Part shown: positions 21,941-33,985 of the stretch, piece by piece
Layout of the letters: each line of letters begins with the position of its first letter
Numbering within the stretch: position 1 is the stretch's first letter
Assembly: GCA_003415625.1 (NCBI GenBank)
Contig: PYIU01000002.1
Coordinates: 6,076,001 to 6,140,000, forward strand
From: Aquanectria penicillioides
Taxonomy: Eukaryota; Ascomycota; Sordariomycetes; Hypocreales; Nectriaceae
Reading direction: 5' to 3'
Length of the DNA: 64,000 nt
Notes under the pieces: generated by a model
The model's database searches: none
Seen by the model: the letters and a program-made list of their open reading frames with translations, nothing else
Told to the model about the DNA's origin: nothing
Position numbers and translations under genes: made by a program

Positions 21941-23429
21941 ATGGGTGAGCTCGCAGACTACCTAATCGACAACGATGCGAGCTTCCGGAGGTACCTTGAA
22001 CTTGCGCCGCAAAATAGGCCAGGCATTTCTGACTCCTTCTCCTTCTTAGGTCACGATTACCGGCGCTCTACTCCGACTTCAGATCCCAGCGGACCCTCAA
22101 CCCTGATGGATACACCGCAAACGTGTCCGCGTGGCGCCAGGCCCTCTCCCATTTGACCTCGCGCGGTCTCATCTCCCATCGCGGATCCGCCCCGAATCTA
22201 TTCATCCTCGCTCTTAACGATTCTCTCCTGCGGTCTCTAGAAAGCAAAGAATTTGGCCAGCCGCTTGCCCTTGGCACGGTAGTGCGCGAAGCTGTTGCCG
22301 AGCGGGAACTCATCCCCCTCCAGGACTTTGACAGGTCACAACAAAGCATCTACAACCGCAGCTGGGCAGGTCTGCCATGGACCGTCGTGGGTTGGACCCT
22401 ACGCCAACTTGGCGTCATAGATCCGTCGAGGGGAGATGATAAATTGCCTACTGGCCAGTTTGTGGTAGTCAAGAGCCTCGAGACTGCGGCGAAGGAGCTC
22501 GGCGATCTAATGGCCGAGAAGATATCTCGCTTCGATCGTGTCTTCACTAAAGGGCAGTTCCAGAAGCTATTCTCATCGAGGCTCTTCAAAGACAGGCGCA
22601 TATCGGAGATGGATTTGGACGTCTTGCTCAAATTTCTATCCAGAGACAAAGCCGTGATCGAGTATGACGGCCAAACGATCAGAGTCAAGGGATCCGGTGA
22701 ACAGGGGGCATTACCGAGGAGGACTCGGCCATCGCATCCCTGAAGGAGCTTACGGAGAGCCTTAAGCATCAAACTGCTCTTTTGAATACACGCATCGACG
22801 AGCTCGCCCAAGCTACCAAAGATGCCGTTGCCCGGAAGAACCGCATTGCCGCACTTGCTGCTCTCAAGTCGAAAAAGACTGCAGAAGCGTCCCTTGCAAC
22901 CCGATATGCCACTCTCAACCAACTTGAAGAAGTCGCCAACAAGCTTGAACAAGCCGCCGACAACATCCAACTTGTCAAAGTAATGGAGTCATCTGGCAGC
23001 GCTCTCAAGAGCCTCAACAGACAGATTGGCGGAGTGGACCATGTCGACACTGTCATGGATCGCGTACGCCAACAGATGAGTGCAGCGGATGAGGTCAGTG
23101 CAATCTTAGCAGAGTCTACTGGAGCCGTTGTAGATGAAGGAGAAATCGACGAGGAACTCGAAGCTATGGAAGCTATGGAACGCGAGAAAGATGCCGAGGA
23201 GCAGCGCCAGAGAGAAGCTGCCAAAGACAAGGCACAGAAAGAACAAGATGCCAAGGAGGCCATGGACCTACAAAAGAAACTCGATGAAATACCCGCCGTG
23301 CCAGTTGAAGAACCTCTTCGCGAAAAAGAAGGGACACCTACTTCAGAAACGCGCATTGCCAATATGTCAATTGAAACTGGGGAGGATTCACATGCAGAGA
23401 AGCAGAGGCTGCTTTTGCCAGCATTATGA
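21941..23429 (+). CDS. CHM7: Chm7/CHMP7-like ESCRT-III protein, with an apparent frameshift
   Basis: Nuclear-envelope surveillance ESCRT-III protein: an N-terminal winged-helix region like a split ESCRT-II domain, then a C-terminal Snf7 domain. Exon 1 is 21941-21990 (MGELADYLIDNDASFR; ATG 21929 is an in-frame alternative). A 59-nt intron with a CTGAC branch ends at 22049. Coding continues to IRVKGSGEQG. The reading frame then changes at a GGGGG run (22704-22708): ITEEDSAIASLKELTESLKH and the coiled-coil Snf7 part to 23429 are in another frame. No intron fits in the few bases available. One extra G would join the frames, so this is either a sequencing error in a homopolymer or a real mutation. 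The C-terminal half is rich in charged coiled coil (KKTAEASLATRYATLNQLEE). Confidence 0.8.
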
Positions 23430-23598
23430 TTACGTGATATCAGCATTTTATCATGATTTGGGATATACGTCGGCGCTTGGTGTTTGTTTCATTGGCGGGT
23501 CATTAGAGCCTATACCTATAAAGTACATTGGTTTGGTATTTTACAGCGTTGAATAATTCCATTTTCGTTATCGATCCAGAACACAACTCCCGCCAGTG

Positions 23599-25196
23599 TC
23601 AATGTTCATCAAGTGGTCCTTCAGGGTATCCAATATGAGGTCCTGACTCTTGAGAAGTGAGCTCTCTCGGGACGCTGTAAAGAGGTTCAGGGGCATGCGC
23701 ATGCTGTCCTTGGTCCCATGTCGGTAGGATCCCGTGCTGAGGTCGGATAGAAAAGTCGGATGCCTTCTGATGGACATGGTTCTCCGTAGATGGATGTAGA
23801 GAGGGGTGGGCTGTCGAAGCGTCGAGCTGCCATAACTCCTGGTTTGAGGATGGAATTTCATGGTGAGGGGTCCCGTCGTGGTTTGAAAAGGTGTGAGGCT
23901 GCGGTAAACTTCCATAGCCGCATGCCTCGGTTGGAGTGTTTAATGATGCATCTGGCATCGTCTTCAGATGAATCAGATGGGTTGGGTCTAGCTTAGCGAA
24001 CCCATCCCCTTGAGCACTTGGGAGCGTTTCGGTTTCTGGAGGTGCTGGCAACATTGCCGTGGATGAAGCTTCCGCGATAGATTCCTTGGTGGCTTCTTCA
24101 GCTTTTTTCTTAGCCTCCATCCTACTTTTTCTTGCGTTTGCAATCAAATCTTTAAATGATGTGTCATGTTTTGCCGCCCACGCCGCCCCATCAAAATCCT
24201 TGTCTTTGATGACGGTACCGTTGTGCGGTGTTTTCCCCATTACTGGTGCACGCCCGCCTTGTGTGCGCTCCCAGATATCCAAGTCCTGCAACAATTCACC
24301 ACGTTTCTTTGGTTTTATCGCATCACAGTTGGCATTCCACAAGGTAATCCATTCTTTATGCCGACGCTCCAATAACGCACGGGGTCCCTGGTTAGAGATG
24401 CCCAGTTCAGCCAGTTTCTTGCGGAGAGCCTGTTCTCTGAGCATCGAGTAATTGATAGCGGGGAGTCGTTCGGGGGGCTTTGCTTGTTGCCGTTGGATCT
24501 GGCTAAATCCAATGCTAGAACTGCTTGCAGCAGGCTTTGGTTTCGTAGGCGTTGGGCCTAAACAAGACTCTAAATGAGAGAAAACTTGCCACTCTTTCAT
24601 ACGGGCCTGACAGACAGGGCAAGGGACGAGGCCATCTTCTAAGCAACTCGTCAGTATGTATATTGCGTCCTCCGTGCCTTATTAGACTTACCGGGCTCTG
24701 GCACGTATTCATCATCATCTGAGATCTCCACTACCTCCTCGCCTTCGGAGGGAGCGGCATCCAAAGGTGGCACTTTAGCTCGAGTTTTCCTCAGCCGTGC
24801 CGACGTCCGTAGCCGCTTACCCTCGGGCGCTGTATTAGTTTCATTGAAATCATCTCCAACTTTCCGCTTTGACATAGGGTTTGGCTCTCCATGATTGCGC
24901 GCCAAGTGAAGAGTTGTAGCTCTCGCTTTGACGAATGCCTCCACCGTCTCTTCAAGGCACCAATTACTCCGAAGTTTCAACTCCTGGTCTGAGGCGCGGC
25001 AAAGCGGACACTTGCCGTCATTGGACAGCGCCCTGCGAATACATAGCGAACAGAATGTGTGTGAACATGATGTTATCATAGGAGTTTTGTAAAAGTCCTT
25101 GCAGACTTCGCAGCGTAGAGCGCTCTCGACCGCAGCGAGGCCAGAGAGTGGCGTCGAGAGCCAGTCGGTCGAATCTGGTACATCGGCGTCGGCCAT
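23599..25196 (-). CDS. RAD18: E3 ubiquitin ligase Rad18
   Basis: Post-replication repair ligase that, with Rad6, mono-ubiquitinates PCNA at stalled forks. Exons are 25196-24692 and 24638-23599, with a 53-nt intron (GTAAGT donor, CTGAC branch), giving 514 residues. A RING finger near residues 29-65 reads CEVCKDFYKT, CSHTFCSLC and GKCPLCR. After the intron comes the UBZ4-type zinc finger CPVCQARMKEWQVFSHLESC. A SAP-like DNA-binding segment (MLREQALRKKLAELGISNQG) and an alpha-helical Lys-rich Rad6-binding region follow. The His/Pro-rich C-terminal tail (about 130 residues) is probably disordered. ATG 25196 (MADADVPDSTDW) is preferred over an upstream in-frame start. It is head to head with POL32. 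Confidence 0.93.
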
Positions 25197-25716
25197 GGGG
25201 AGGATAAGGATCGAAACAAAAAAAAACCGCGAGGAGGGAGGAAACAAAACCACCGATTCCAAGTGCTGATGTTAAGACGATTTGTGTATTATCGGATGGC
25301 AGGGGCTTGCGGAGGGTTGTTGAGGCCGGAGGTCGATCCTTCGCTTCACCTGAGAGCAAACCTGTAATGCGACCTAGAAAGACTACGTCGCGCTTGGACG
25401 CGGTACTGGCGATGACGCTTCATTTGGCGCACTGCCTTACTATGCCAATATTATGCCTTAGAGCTCAACCAGCTGAGACCTTGGTGCGGAGCCAAGGTCA
25501 AATATGCATCTAACCATTACATCACGTGCCCGATTAATTGGGTAGCACGTGAGACCGCGTAGGGTGGGCGCGTCTCTTGATGCTCGCGCTATCGGAGCTG
25601 CCATTTTCCAAGCCAGTGCTGGGTGATATCCTACCAAAACCTCTCTCCCTTCTCCCAATCAATCTATTGAGGTGGTTCTCTGCGATAATCCAGTGTTCAT
25701 TTTCATTTTATTGGAG
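25197..25716. other. Shared RAD18/POL32 promoter region, 520 bp
   Basis: Divergent intergenic region between two DNA-damage-tolerance genes. It holds two CACGTG palindromes, listed separately. No gene is supported here. Confidence 0.55.
25523..25551. promoter_or_regulatory. Pair of CACGTG palindromes (E-box-like)
   Basis: CACGTG occurs at 25523-25528 and 25546-25551, 23 bp apart, about 170-195 bp upstream of the POL32 ATG and 330-355 bp upstream of RAD18. CACGTG is bound by bHLH factors such as Cbf1-type proteins in fungi. That it acts here is inference. Confidence 0.4.
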
Positions 25717-27319
25717 ATGGATGAACACAAGAAATTTCTCGCAGATCGTCTGCTCAGTGAGGAGCGGCCGGTAAGTATTGCTTTCACCATCCCATGGCCC
25801 CAAACTCAAGCCAAATGCAGATCACATATCGCCTTCTCAGCCGAGCACTTGATGTGCATGTCAACACCGCAAAGGAGTGAGTCTGCCTAAACTAATACGC
25901 TGCATACTACGATGTGGCCCGCGCTCACAAGTCTTCTCAGAATGTTATACGACTTCCACAAATATCAGAATGCCCAACGTGCTGACTCTGTCCATGCCAC
26001 CTATCTTGTCTACGGTACCAAGAGCTCGGAGCATGTTCAAGCAGACGGGGATGTTGAGATGTCTAGATCGATGCCTGAGCAAGAGGCTCTATCTGAAGAT
26101 GTTGCCACTACAACACTAACTATTGCTAGGCAAGAAGACTTAAACGGTACTTCATACTACCAACGCTCAGTTCATCAGGTCTTAAAGCTAACACAAGGGG
26201 GGGTGGAACAGGTGTCGTGTCGGAGTATCAAGAGGTCACTTCCATTCATGTTTACAGTTTGGCACCTAACCCCCAGCGAGATCTATCTCTCCTGTCTGAT
26301 GTCTCAACGCAACTATCAGAGTACTCCAAGATTGAGGATGCCTTTGTTGCTGCAAAGAAGTATGGAATCATCCCAAACCCTGAGATGCGACGAAGAGACC
26401 GTAAGTCACGTTCCCAGGTTACGTCCTCGGCGGCATCCAAACCTGTGAAGCAAGAATCAGGAGCACCCAAAGCTCCTTTTGCGACCAAGGTCAAAGAAGA
26501 GCCAGCATCAAAACCATCACCCACCGATTCTAGGCCTATCAAAGAAGAGGTATCGGGGCTTGTTTCAAAGGATGTTACCCCATCTTCAAATGCCGGAAAG
26601 AAACCCCCGGCATTGAAGAAAGGCCTCTCGGGAGGAATTATGCAGTCATTTGCTAAAGCTGCGGCAAAGCCGAAGCCTAAGCCCAAGACATCTCCCAAGA
26701 AGGAAGAAGAGGACACAGAAATGGCTCTGTCTGATGATGGAGAAGCCGACGACTCGGATCTTCCTGCTAAGAAGCCGATTGCAGATCTTGATGCTGTCAA
26801 AAAGGCCAGGAAGGAACGCGAAGAGGCTCTGAGGCAGATGATGGAGGATGATGAAGATGATGATGCCGAGGTATCGGACAAGAATGATGAGCCGGCTGAT
26901 GAAGAAATGGAGGAGGTTCCGGAGCCAGAACCAGAGCCAGACCTTCAGCCGGAAATAAAGAAAGAAGAGCCCACAGAAGTAGTATCGAGTAGTGGAGATG
27001 GGCGACGAAGAGGGAAACGACGGGTGATGAAAAAGAAGCGAACTCTGGATGATCAAGGTTACATGGGTAAGACATTTAGATTTAATTTCGTTTGCCACAT
27101 GCTCCGTTTTGCTAACGCTCGCTTTTCTTTAACCAAGTCACCGTACAGGAACCAGGCTGGGAATCCTTCTCAGAGGACGAGACACCACCACCCGCGAAGA
27201 AACCAGCTGTGGCCCAATCGCAGACACAATCATCAACCCCGTCGTCATCAGCAGGCAAGGCGAAAAAGGCTGCGCCAAAGGGCCAAGGAAACATTATGTC
27301 TTTCTTTTCTAAGAAATAG
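25717..27319 (+). CDS. POL32: DNA polymerase delta subunit 3 (Cdc27/Pol32)
   Basis: Non-catalytic subunit linking DNA polymerase delta (and zeta) to PCNA. Five exons: 25717-25770, 25821-25876, 25941-26146, 26212-27066 and 27138-27319, 450 residues in all. The four introns are 50, 64, 65 and 71 nt, and every junction keeps frame. The N-terminal winged-helix part joins as YRLLSRALDVHVNTAKEMLY; the segment EYQEVTSIHVYSL is typical. The middle is Lys/Pro/acidic and disordered. The extreme C-terminus KGQGNIMSFFSKK is a PCNA-interacting PIP box (Q440, I443, F446, F447), the diagnostic end of this family. Confidence 0.92.
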
Positions 27320-27402
27320 ATGGTGGTGGAGAGTCCTTCAACTTAGATTTTGCGATAGTCTCTCAATCAATACCCCAGTCTTCTTTTTCTCGAGTTTTTA
27401 TT

Positions 27403-28860
27403 TTATTTGTTGGCGTCAATCATCGCAGAGTCCGATACACTCTTGTGGAACTTTTCGTACTTGGCCGGGTGTGCCCTGATATTGTGCATCACAATACTGA
27501 GCCGTTGAACGCCCTCAACTAACTGAGCCTCTGGAACGTAAGCAAAAGTGATGCGGATGGCGCTATCAAGATCTACTGTCTTGTCGTCTCCGTGTACCTG
27601 GAACATGTTGCCATTGCCTATAATGAGCTTCTGTTCGACCAAGGCAACATCCGCAATCAATTTGGCCGAGTCGCCTGGTGGGAGAGCTAACCATACAAAG
27701 TAGCCTCCATAGACGCTACCACCCACAAGACCAGCCTCACGAATTGTGACGCCCAACGGAGCGAGATGCTCATGAATTGCATCTACGAGGATCCGGTGAC
27801 GGCGTTGTAAGCCTGGGCGTACCGTATTTGCGAGATATTCTGGGAGTGTGCCCGACTCGACGAGTTCAGCCATTATGGCGGCGCAGAGCTGACTCGGCGC
27901 GCCGCCGGATTTTGATGATCCTGTTTGCGCAAGACCAAAAGCAAACGCATGAGACCCCTCAAGCCATCCTGTGCGGACACCGGGGCCAGCCATCTTACTG
28001 AAGGAGCCATTGCTGACAGCATACCCAAAGCCCTTGGGATCGTTTGGGGACTGGCCCATGGCAAGGTCAATATCGCAGAGGCGAGGCAACATCATTTCAG
28101 GAGACTCGTTGGAACACAGTGGATTTCCAATAGGCTTGTCTATGGGCCATTGGAGGAGGTCGTAGACATCATCACAAATGATAAGCGCGTCGTACTTGCG
28201 TGCAAGACGAACGAGGCCCTCACGACGGCGGACAGACATTGTCTTGCCTGATGGGTTAGAGCAAGTCGGGACAACGTAAATGATATGCCGGTAGTATTTT
28301 CGGTGCTCGCCGACCTCTTTGAAGGGCTGTTGCATCTGTTAGATGGAGCGGTGTTTCGGATATGCCGAGAAAGATGTAGCAATGCTCACCTGGGCCTGGG
28401 ATTTCTTGGCTTCTTCTTCCTCCAACTGGCGAATTCTGGCTTCCAACACTTCCAGATTGATGCCCTCTTCATCTTCAGGGAATGCCCTCAACCTTCCTCC
28501 GAACCCGGCGTCGTTGAAGATGGCACAAGCAAGGTGATACGTAGGTGCCACCATCCACACGCCTTTTGTCACGGCCGGGTCAGTAAAACTCTGGAGAATA
28601 CAGGCCACATTCTGGCTCGCACCGCCGGTAATGCAAATGCGCTCCGCGTCGGGGCTGATGCCATAGTGAACAGAAAGCCAGTTGGCAAGGGCCTCACGCA
28701 ACGGCTGGTAGCCCGGATCTGGGCCATACTGCAAGGCCGGGACGTAGATGGCCGGATCGGCGAGGAGCCGCTGAGATGCATCAGCAATCAGCGAGGCGGG
28801 AAGCAACTCCGGGGCAGGCCAGCCGCGGATGAAATTGATTGGCGTCTTGGCCTCTGACAT
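27403..28860 (-). CDS. Class I/II PLP aminotransferase (2-aminoadipate transaminase-like)
   Basis: PLP-dependent aminotransferase resembling yeast YER152C and bacterial MocR/LysN-type 2-aminoadipate transaminases. Exons are 28860-28390 and 28335-27403, separated by a 54-nt intron (GTGAGC donor), giving 467 residues. Features seen are ALQYGPDPGYQPLREALANW, ICITGGASQNVACILQSF, the PLP-contact stretch VVPTCSNPSGKTMS, IICDDVYDLL and the Schiff-base Lys in NGSFSKMAGPGVRTGW. The start MSEAKTPINFIRGWPAPELL is preferred to an upstream open frame with a low-complexity leader. The physiological amino donor cannot be read from the sequence. Confidence 0.87.
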
Positions 28861-29840
28861 GGCAACTAGAAGAAATGACGGCGGTGATTGTGTTGAGGAC
28901 GAATGGTGGTGGCGGCAGTGCGGAGTGTAGGGTAGGGAAAGCGGAGGGCTCTCCCAGCAATAGGCTCTGGAGAATGGACGACGGTGCTTTCTTAAAAGCG
29001 AAGGCAAAGGAGAAGGCGAATGCGCAATTGCTTTCCCCCGCTTATTAGAAATGCGCCAAGCTGGTGTCGGAACTGGAACGGGAGCCAAAGCGAGGCAGAC
29101 AGCCGGCGCAAACTGAGAAACAAGCCGAAAAGCACGGCGATGTCGGACCGGGTGGAGGATGATGGCTTGTTTTGGGAGCATGATGGCGCTTGGTGCTTGG
29201 GCGGCAGCCTTTAATACCGAAAAAGCAACAGCAAAGGCACACGAGCTCGAGCCCCAGCGGAGGCTTAAAGCCTCCAAGCTCAGCCTCTTACAAAAGAAGG
29301 AAGGCCAACTGGCTTTGGCTGGCTCTAGGTGATTGTGATTGCGATAGCAATGCGCCAGAGGGGATCAAGGAGGGTTAATTGCGGATAACTGTGGATCTTG
29401 CTCGCTGAGAGCTGCTAGATTCGACGGAGTCGTGGGAGCTTCTGGTGGCTGCCGGGATTCTGCATCTTGCTTGGACTCGTGGAGATGTCATGTTGTATTT
29501 AATCACTGTCAGCGATTCGGCCGATAAAAAACAAACAAACAACTTAGTACGTAATGGGCGAAGCACTGTCACATTATGGGATTGAATTCGTGCTTAGCGC
29601 TGTGTTGTCCTCCCTGTGTGCTCTGAAATGTGCATGTGCTTCGTATAATTCATATAGGGTAAGCAATTCAAAAGTCGTGTTTGCTCTCGCTCTCCTCTTC
29701 CACCTCATCAAATGACTCGGCCGTCAACCATGAATTGTCGGCCCCATTGCCCTCCCGTCTTGTTAAACTGTCTCATGTCTCAACCTCCCCTCCCTGCAGT
29801 GCATCTGGCCCAGCCATGTCAACCGGAATTGTCAAACTCA
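28861..29840. other. Intergenic, 980 bp
   Basis: Promoter side of the aminotransferase gene and 3' flank of the GH125 gene. The open frame continuous with the aminotransferase to 29277 is Pro/Ser/His-rich and is treated as 5' UTR. Nothing else is seen. Confidence 0.5.
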
Positions 29841-31593
29841 TCAAACTTCATAGGGTTCTGCCCCTTCTCCAAAAATCAAGTATGGCTTCCGCTTCGCCAG
29901 GTCTAGGATTGTTACCGCAAACACCCCATTGGCCCAAGCAAACCAGCTCCTCGTGTACTGTGACATGTAGTTTACATCGACACTCTCGTGGATGAGGCCA
30001 AGCTTGGCAGAGTTCAAGACAAGTTCCAGGCACTCTTGAATTTCAGCATCGTCATCGGATGTCTGAGCTTGGATCAACAGACTCATCGGCCAGGCGTTCT
30101 TCAAACCAATGTGAGGCCCTGCGAATATCAGTTAACCACTTCTAAGCAAAGGAATAAGGCTCATAACTTTAGACATACCTCCAATGCCCTTAAAGTCTCG
30201 TCCTGCGAGGAAATAGGGGTTGCCGGACTTCTCTAGTAGCATCTTTCTCGTATTCTTATACACCGGGTCGTTCGCCTCGCAAAATCCCATCAAGGGTAAT
30301 GCTAGAAGCGAGGGGTAATTGGCATCATCCATCAGTATCGACGAGCCGTACCCGTCCACCTCATACGCATATACGTCACCATACTTTTTGTGTTTGACAA
30401 TACCGTGTTCCAGCACGCCCTCCCTTATCTTTTTGCTCCACTGGCCTAATGTATCGGCAAGTGCTACCTTACCTGAGGCTTTGAGCAACTTGGAGGTCCG
30501 TAGTAGCTCCACGGACATCATGGCGTTGGCCGGGATGAAGAATCCGAGAATCGTCGCATCATCACTGGGCCTGAATGCAGATCTGACCAGCCCTGTCCCG
30601 AAGTTCAAAGGGTTTCCTACACCCTGAAGATTCAGGGTCTCGGTTCCCAGGTTGGTCTGTCGCTGGAACGTGTATTCGTTACGCTGATATCTGCCTGTTT
30701 CGGGGTCGAATGTTGGTTGGGATTGTTGTTCGAGAACGTGGAGCAGCGTCTCGATGGCCAGATACCACCTCTTGTTGAGGAAACCAGTCGATTGAGTATG
30801 CTCGTAAAAGTCATTGGCTAGCGCCAGGAAATGAGCTAGAGAATCCAGCTCATACTTGCACTCGAAGACGGCGCTTGGTTCGTATGCAGGATGGACATTG
30901 TCGTCTTGACCGTTGTTGGAGAGAGGAAGGTTACTGATGGGAGGCGGCTGAAAAGCATTGCAATAGGGCGATTTAATCACATACTCGGACTGTGTATTGA
31001 TGGCACCGAGCAGTAGAGTGTGTATGGCCGGGTCCTTCTTGGCTAGTGGTTGGTAGGGTCGTAGTTGGTTCGTCGAGTCTCTTAGCCACTCGGCAATGAT
31101 GTCGCCAGTGATGACGAATGACTGGGGCCCTTCCCATGCACCCTCGTCTCGAAAACCAAAGCTTCCCATTTTGAAGAAGCCTGTTTCTTCCTTGCCCTTG
31201 GTATGGAATTTGACGGTCGTGTCTGTCGTCGAGGGGAATGTATTCTCGAATAGGCGCGCAAGATCGGGATTTTGGATGCGCGACGTTACCTCTGTGATAA
31301 CTCTTTCGATCTCGCCTGATTTAAAGGTACGGCAATTTGGGCTCGGTCTTTGGTATGGGAGTTCTCTTGGACCTGGGCTGAAGGGATGGCTGACACAAAG
31401 GTGGTGTGCGCTTAGCAAGAATCGATGGACAGCTCTAGGGAAAGACATACTGTGGGAAGGTGGAGTAGAGGGTATATTCAGGGCATGCCGAAATGAAGTC
31501 GTCCAGCTTCTTTTGGTGTTCGCCCTCAGGTTCGGCGTTGATGGTGCGCGCGCCCAAGGCGAACAAGCTCGCTGCCACCAGCTGGAGCATCAT
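29841..31593 (-). CDS. GH125 exo-alpha-1,6-mannosidase, secreted
   Basis: Metal-independent glycoside hydrolase family 125 (DUF1237) exo-acting alpha-mannosidase, likely trimming alpha-1,6-mannose. Exons are 31593-31451, 31389-30179 and 30118-29841 (introns 61 and 60 nt), 543 residues. The first exon supplies a signal peptide (MMLQLVAASLFALGA) and joins in frame as YSTFPHHPFSPGPRELPYQR. Conserved family stretches are LFENTFPSTTDTT, GDIIAEWLRDSTNQLRPYQP, YELDSLAHFLALANDFYEHT, AFRPSDDATILGFFIPANAM and DDANYPSLLALPLMGF. The last exon carries IGLKNAWPMSLLIQAQTSDD and YTRSWFAWANGVFAVTILDL. It may act extracellularly or in the secretory pathway. Confidence 0.92.
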
Positions 31594-32124
31594 GGTGAGA
31601 GTGCCGCTGGAGCGACTGCACGTGGATCGTTGAGAGGGATTGAAAACGCGCCTGATGCTGTGAGTGCGGGCGGATGCGCCAGAGAGTTAAGAGACCAGCT
31701 CAGACACAACTTCTCTGGTGTTGTGGTTGCGACATGGGATTCGACGGCTAAGGTTGTTGGTGCAAGTTGGCAGCTGGGCAGATGGACAGGCGGATTCTCA
31801 AATTACGTAGCACTGACGAGGGAGCTCTGTACCTGAGACGCGGACGGCGCTTTGGCCTGTGACGGTGTTGCTACAGGGGCGATGGGTCGCTGTACAGGGG
31901 CTGCGGGGTTTTTAGCTCACCCACTAGGACTGGATAATGAGAGGATACAAGGGACACCGAATCCCACGGCAGGCATCCTTAAAGAATTCACCTTGGTCAA
32001 GTGCTCGTCGTTTCCGGAATTTGGGTATCATTGTGTAAAATACTCGCTACATATTCGCGCAACCCGCCCTCTCACTTCCTCCTCAAAACTGCATGGGCAA
32101 GATCCAGACAAGAGGACCAGTCCA
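31594..32124. other. Intergenic, 531 bp
   Basis: GH125 promoter side and ESA1 3' flank. No gene is supported; plus-strand open frames here are antisense continuations without motifs. Confidence 0.5.
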
Positions 32125-33686
32125 TTACCAACCCCAAGTCCTGCTGGACGCCGTGAATACTGGTGGCTTCCATTGGATCTTGGTTGGATCGATTGTCCTC
32201 CTGGTCTTCAATTTCCGTTTTTCTCGCTGCTTGATCAGGCTCTCGGGTATTACAATCTTGTGGTCACTCTTGTGATACACTTGCATCCGCATCGCCTGGA
32301 GTGTATGCTCCACGTCCTGGGTCGTCATGGCTAGGGCTGATGAGATGGCCTCAATAGTTGCTTTTTCCTCCCGTTCATTGTAACCCAAGAGAAGGTCTAG
32401 AATGTTCTCCGACCAATACTGGCGATAACTTAACAGACCCAAATCTGATAGAGGCTTCTCTGGTGACCCTAGCTTGCCCTCGATCTTCGACAATTCATAC
32501 GAAAACTGAATTAGTAATCGACCATAGCCTTTTCGGTGATACTGTGGCAGCGTGAGGATACATGCCACGTTGTATCCGTCTGCACTCTCCTTTTCCTTGG
32601 AAAAATATCCCACTACGTGACAACCCTTTTCAGTTCGTACCGTCATGACATAGAACAAGAAAGGATCTACATCATAGTAGAGTGTTTTGTGGTCTAGGAA
32701 CATCTTGGACAACAGACAGAGGTTGCGACACCAAGTTCTCTGTCGGCGACCATCAATTTCGAAGAACGAGACTGTCTCATCGCGATAAATCTCGTTACCT
32801 GGTGGGTGTTGGAGTGTACATTTCCGTCGGTGTCTTGTAAATGCCTTCTCGTCTCCGTAGTAACCCAAGCAGAACTCGCAGAGGAAGATGACATCTTCGA
32901 GACTAAAGATCTCGGGATATGGCGAAAAGTACCAAGGATACAGATCATGTCTTCCGAACTGGACTTTTGAAATATTTCGGATTCGTGAAACTTCGGTTGG
33001 GTTTTGTGTCATCGACCCCGAGGTTCTTAGTTTTTCTGTTTCCACTTCTCGACTGAAGTCGTTCGGTTCCTTCTTAACATCGTCGTCTTTGTCGTCTACG
33101 TCCATTTCATCTCCTGCCATAGGCGTGGCGCCACCCTCGACGCTCGGTCTCGCCTGTGAATCTCCATCAGGCCCGACGGAAGAGGACTTTTGTCGCGATT
33201 GCGAATCGACAAATTCTTCCAGTTCCTAGTTAGCTGACCTGCTGTAAGACCATTTGCAGGGCACTCACCAGTCCAAGGATGTGGGGTATTTGCTTCAGAG
33301 GCTACTGATTGCTCCCTCTTGCTTGGTCGTTTCTGCGCCTTCTTCGAAACTTGATTCTTCTTAGACTGCGCAGATGATGCTTTTTTTGTCTTGGGATCCT
33401 TGGGTTTGTCCTTTTCCGGGTTGGGCCACTCAACGTCACGGGTGAAGTCGATTCGGGCTACTGGCACCCACTCATCTAGTCGCTTGTTAAAGTTATCGAA
33501 GTTGCAGTAAAATTGCATGCCGCTCTTTGTCGTCTTGATACTGAGGATCTCAGCACGGCGCGGTTGTCCTTCCTTCTCCACCCAGGCGAAGCATCCCGTA
33601 ACCAGCGTCTCGGGGGTTGCTTTCCCCTTGATCCGGGGTGTATCGGAACCTGTAGAGGCATCACCTCCAGGAGCCCCGCCACCCAT
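32125..33686 (-). CDS. ESA1: Histone acetyltransferase Esa1 (MYST family, NuA4 catalytic subunit)
   Basis: Essential lysine acetyltransferase of NuA4, acting on H4 and H2A. Exons are 33686-33269 and 33215-32125 (53-nt intron, CTAAC branch), 502 residues. The acceptor giving PHPWT-EFVDSQ keeps frame; a nearer AG does not. An N-terminal Tudor-knot/chromo-barrel (about 31-82, [20 protein letters not shown]) is followed by a Lys-rich linker. The MYST C2HC zinc finger has C252, C255, H268 and C272. The active-site Cys is C358 in [10 protein letters not shown], the acetyl-CoA loop is QYHRKGYGR and the general base is E392 in [15 protein letters not shown]. The protein ends [13 protein letters not shown]. 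Confidence 0.95.
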
Positions 33687-33985
33687 GATGAAAAGCCTTT
33701 GTGCGTCGGTATTGTTGATGAAAGCTTGTTTTCTAGCGTGAAGTTGTAGATGGTTGAAAGTAATGATTTCTGGAGGGGCCTGGCAGAATCTAGAAGGCGC
33801 TGGCTTATCGAAAGGCGGTGAACTTGGCACAAACTTATCAGTACCCCGATAGATGCATAAATTTGCTTAGTTGACTTTTGAATATGCACATTTGGTCAAA
33901 AGTATTTTGCTTCCACCCGACTACTTAGAATGATGTTGTGGGTTGAACACACCACTCAGAACCAACCGTCGTTCTGGTATAGAGG

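Noticed and set aside
28861..29277. N-terminal extension of the aminotransferase frame
   Set aside because: The frame is open but Pro/His/Ser-rich with no family match; MSEAKTPINF at 28860 is a better start, and the rest looks like 5' UTR.
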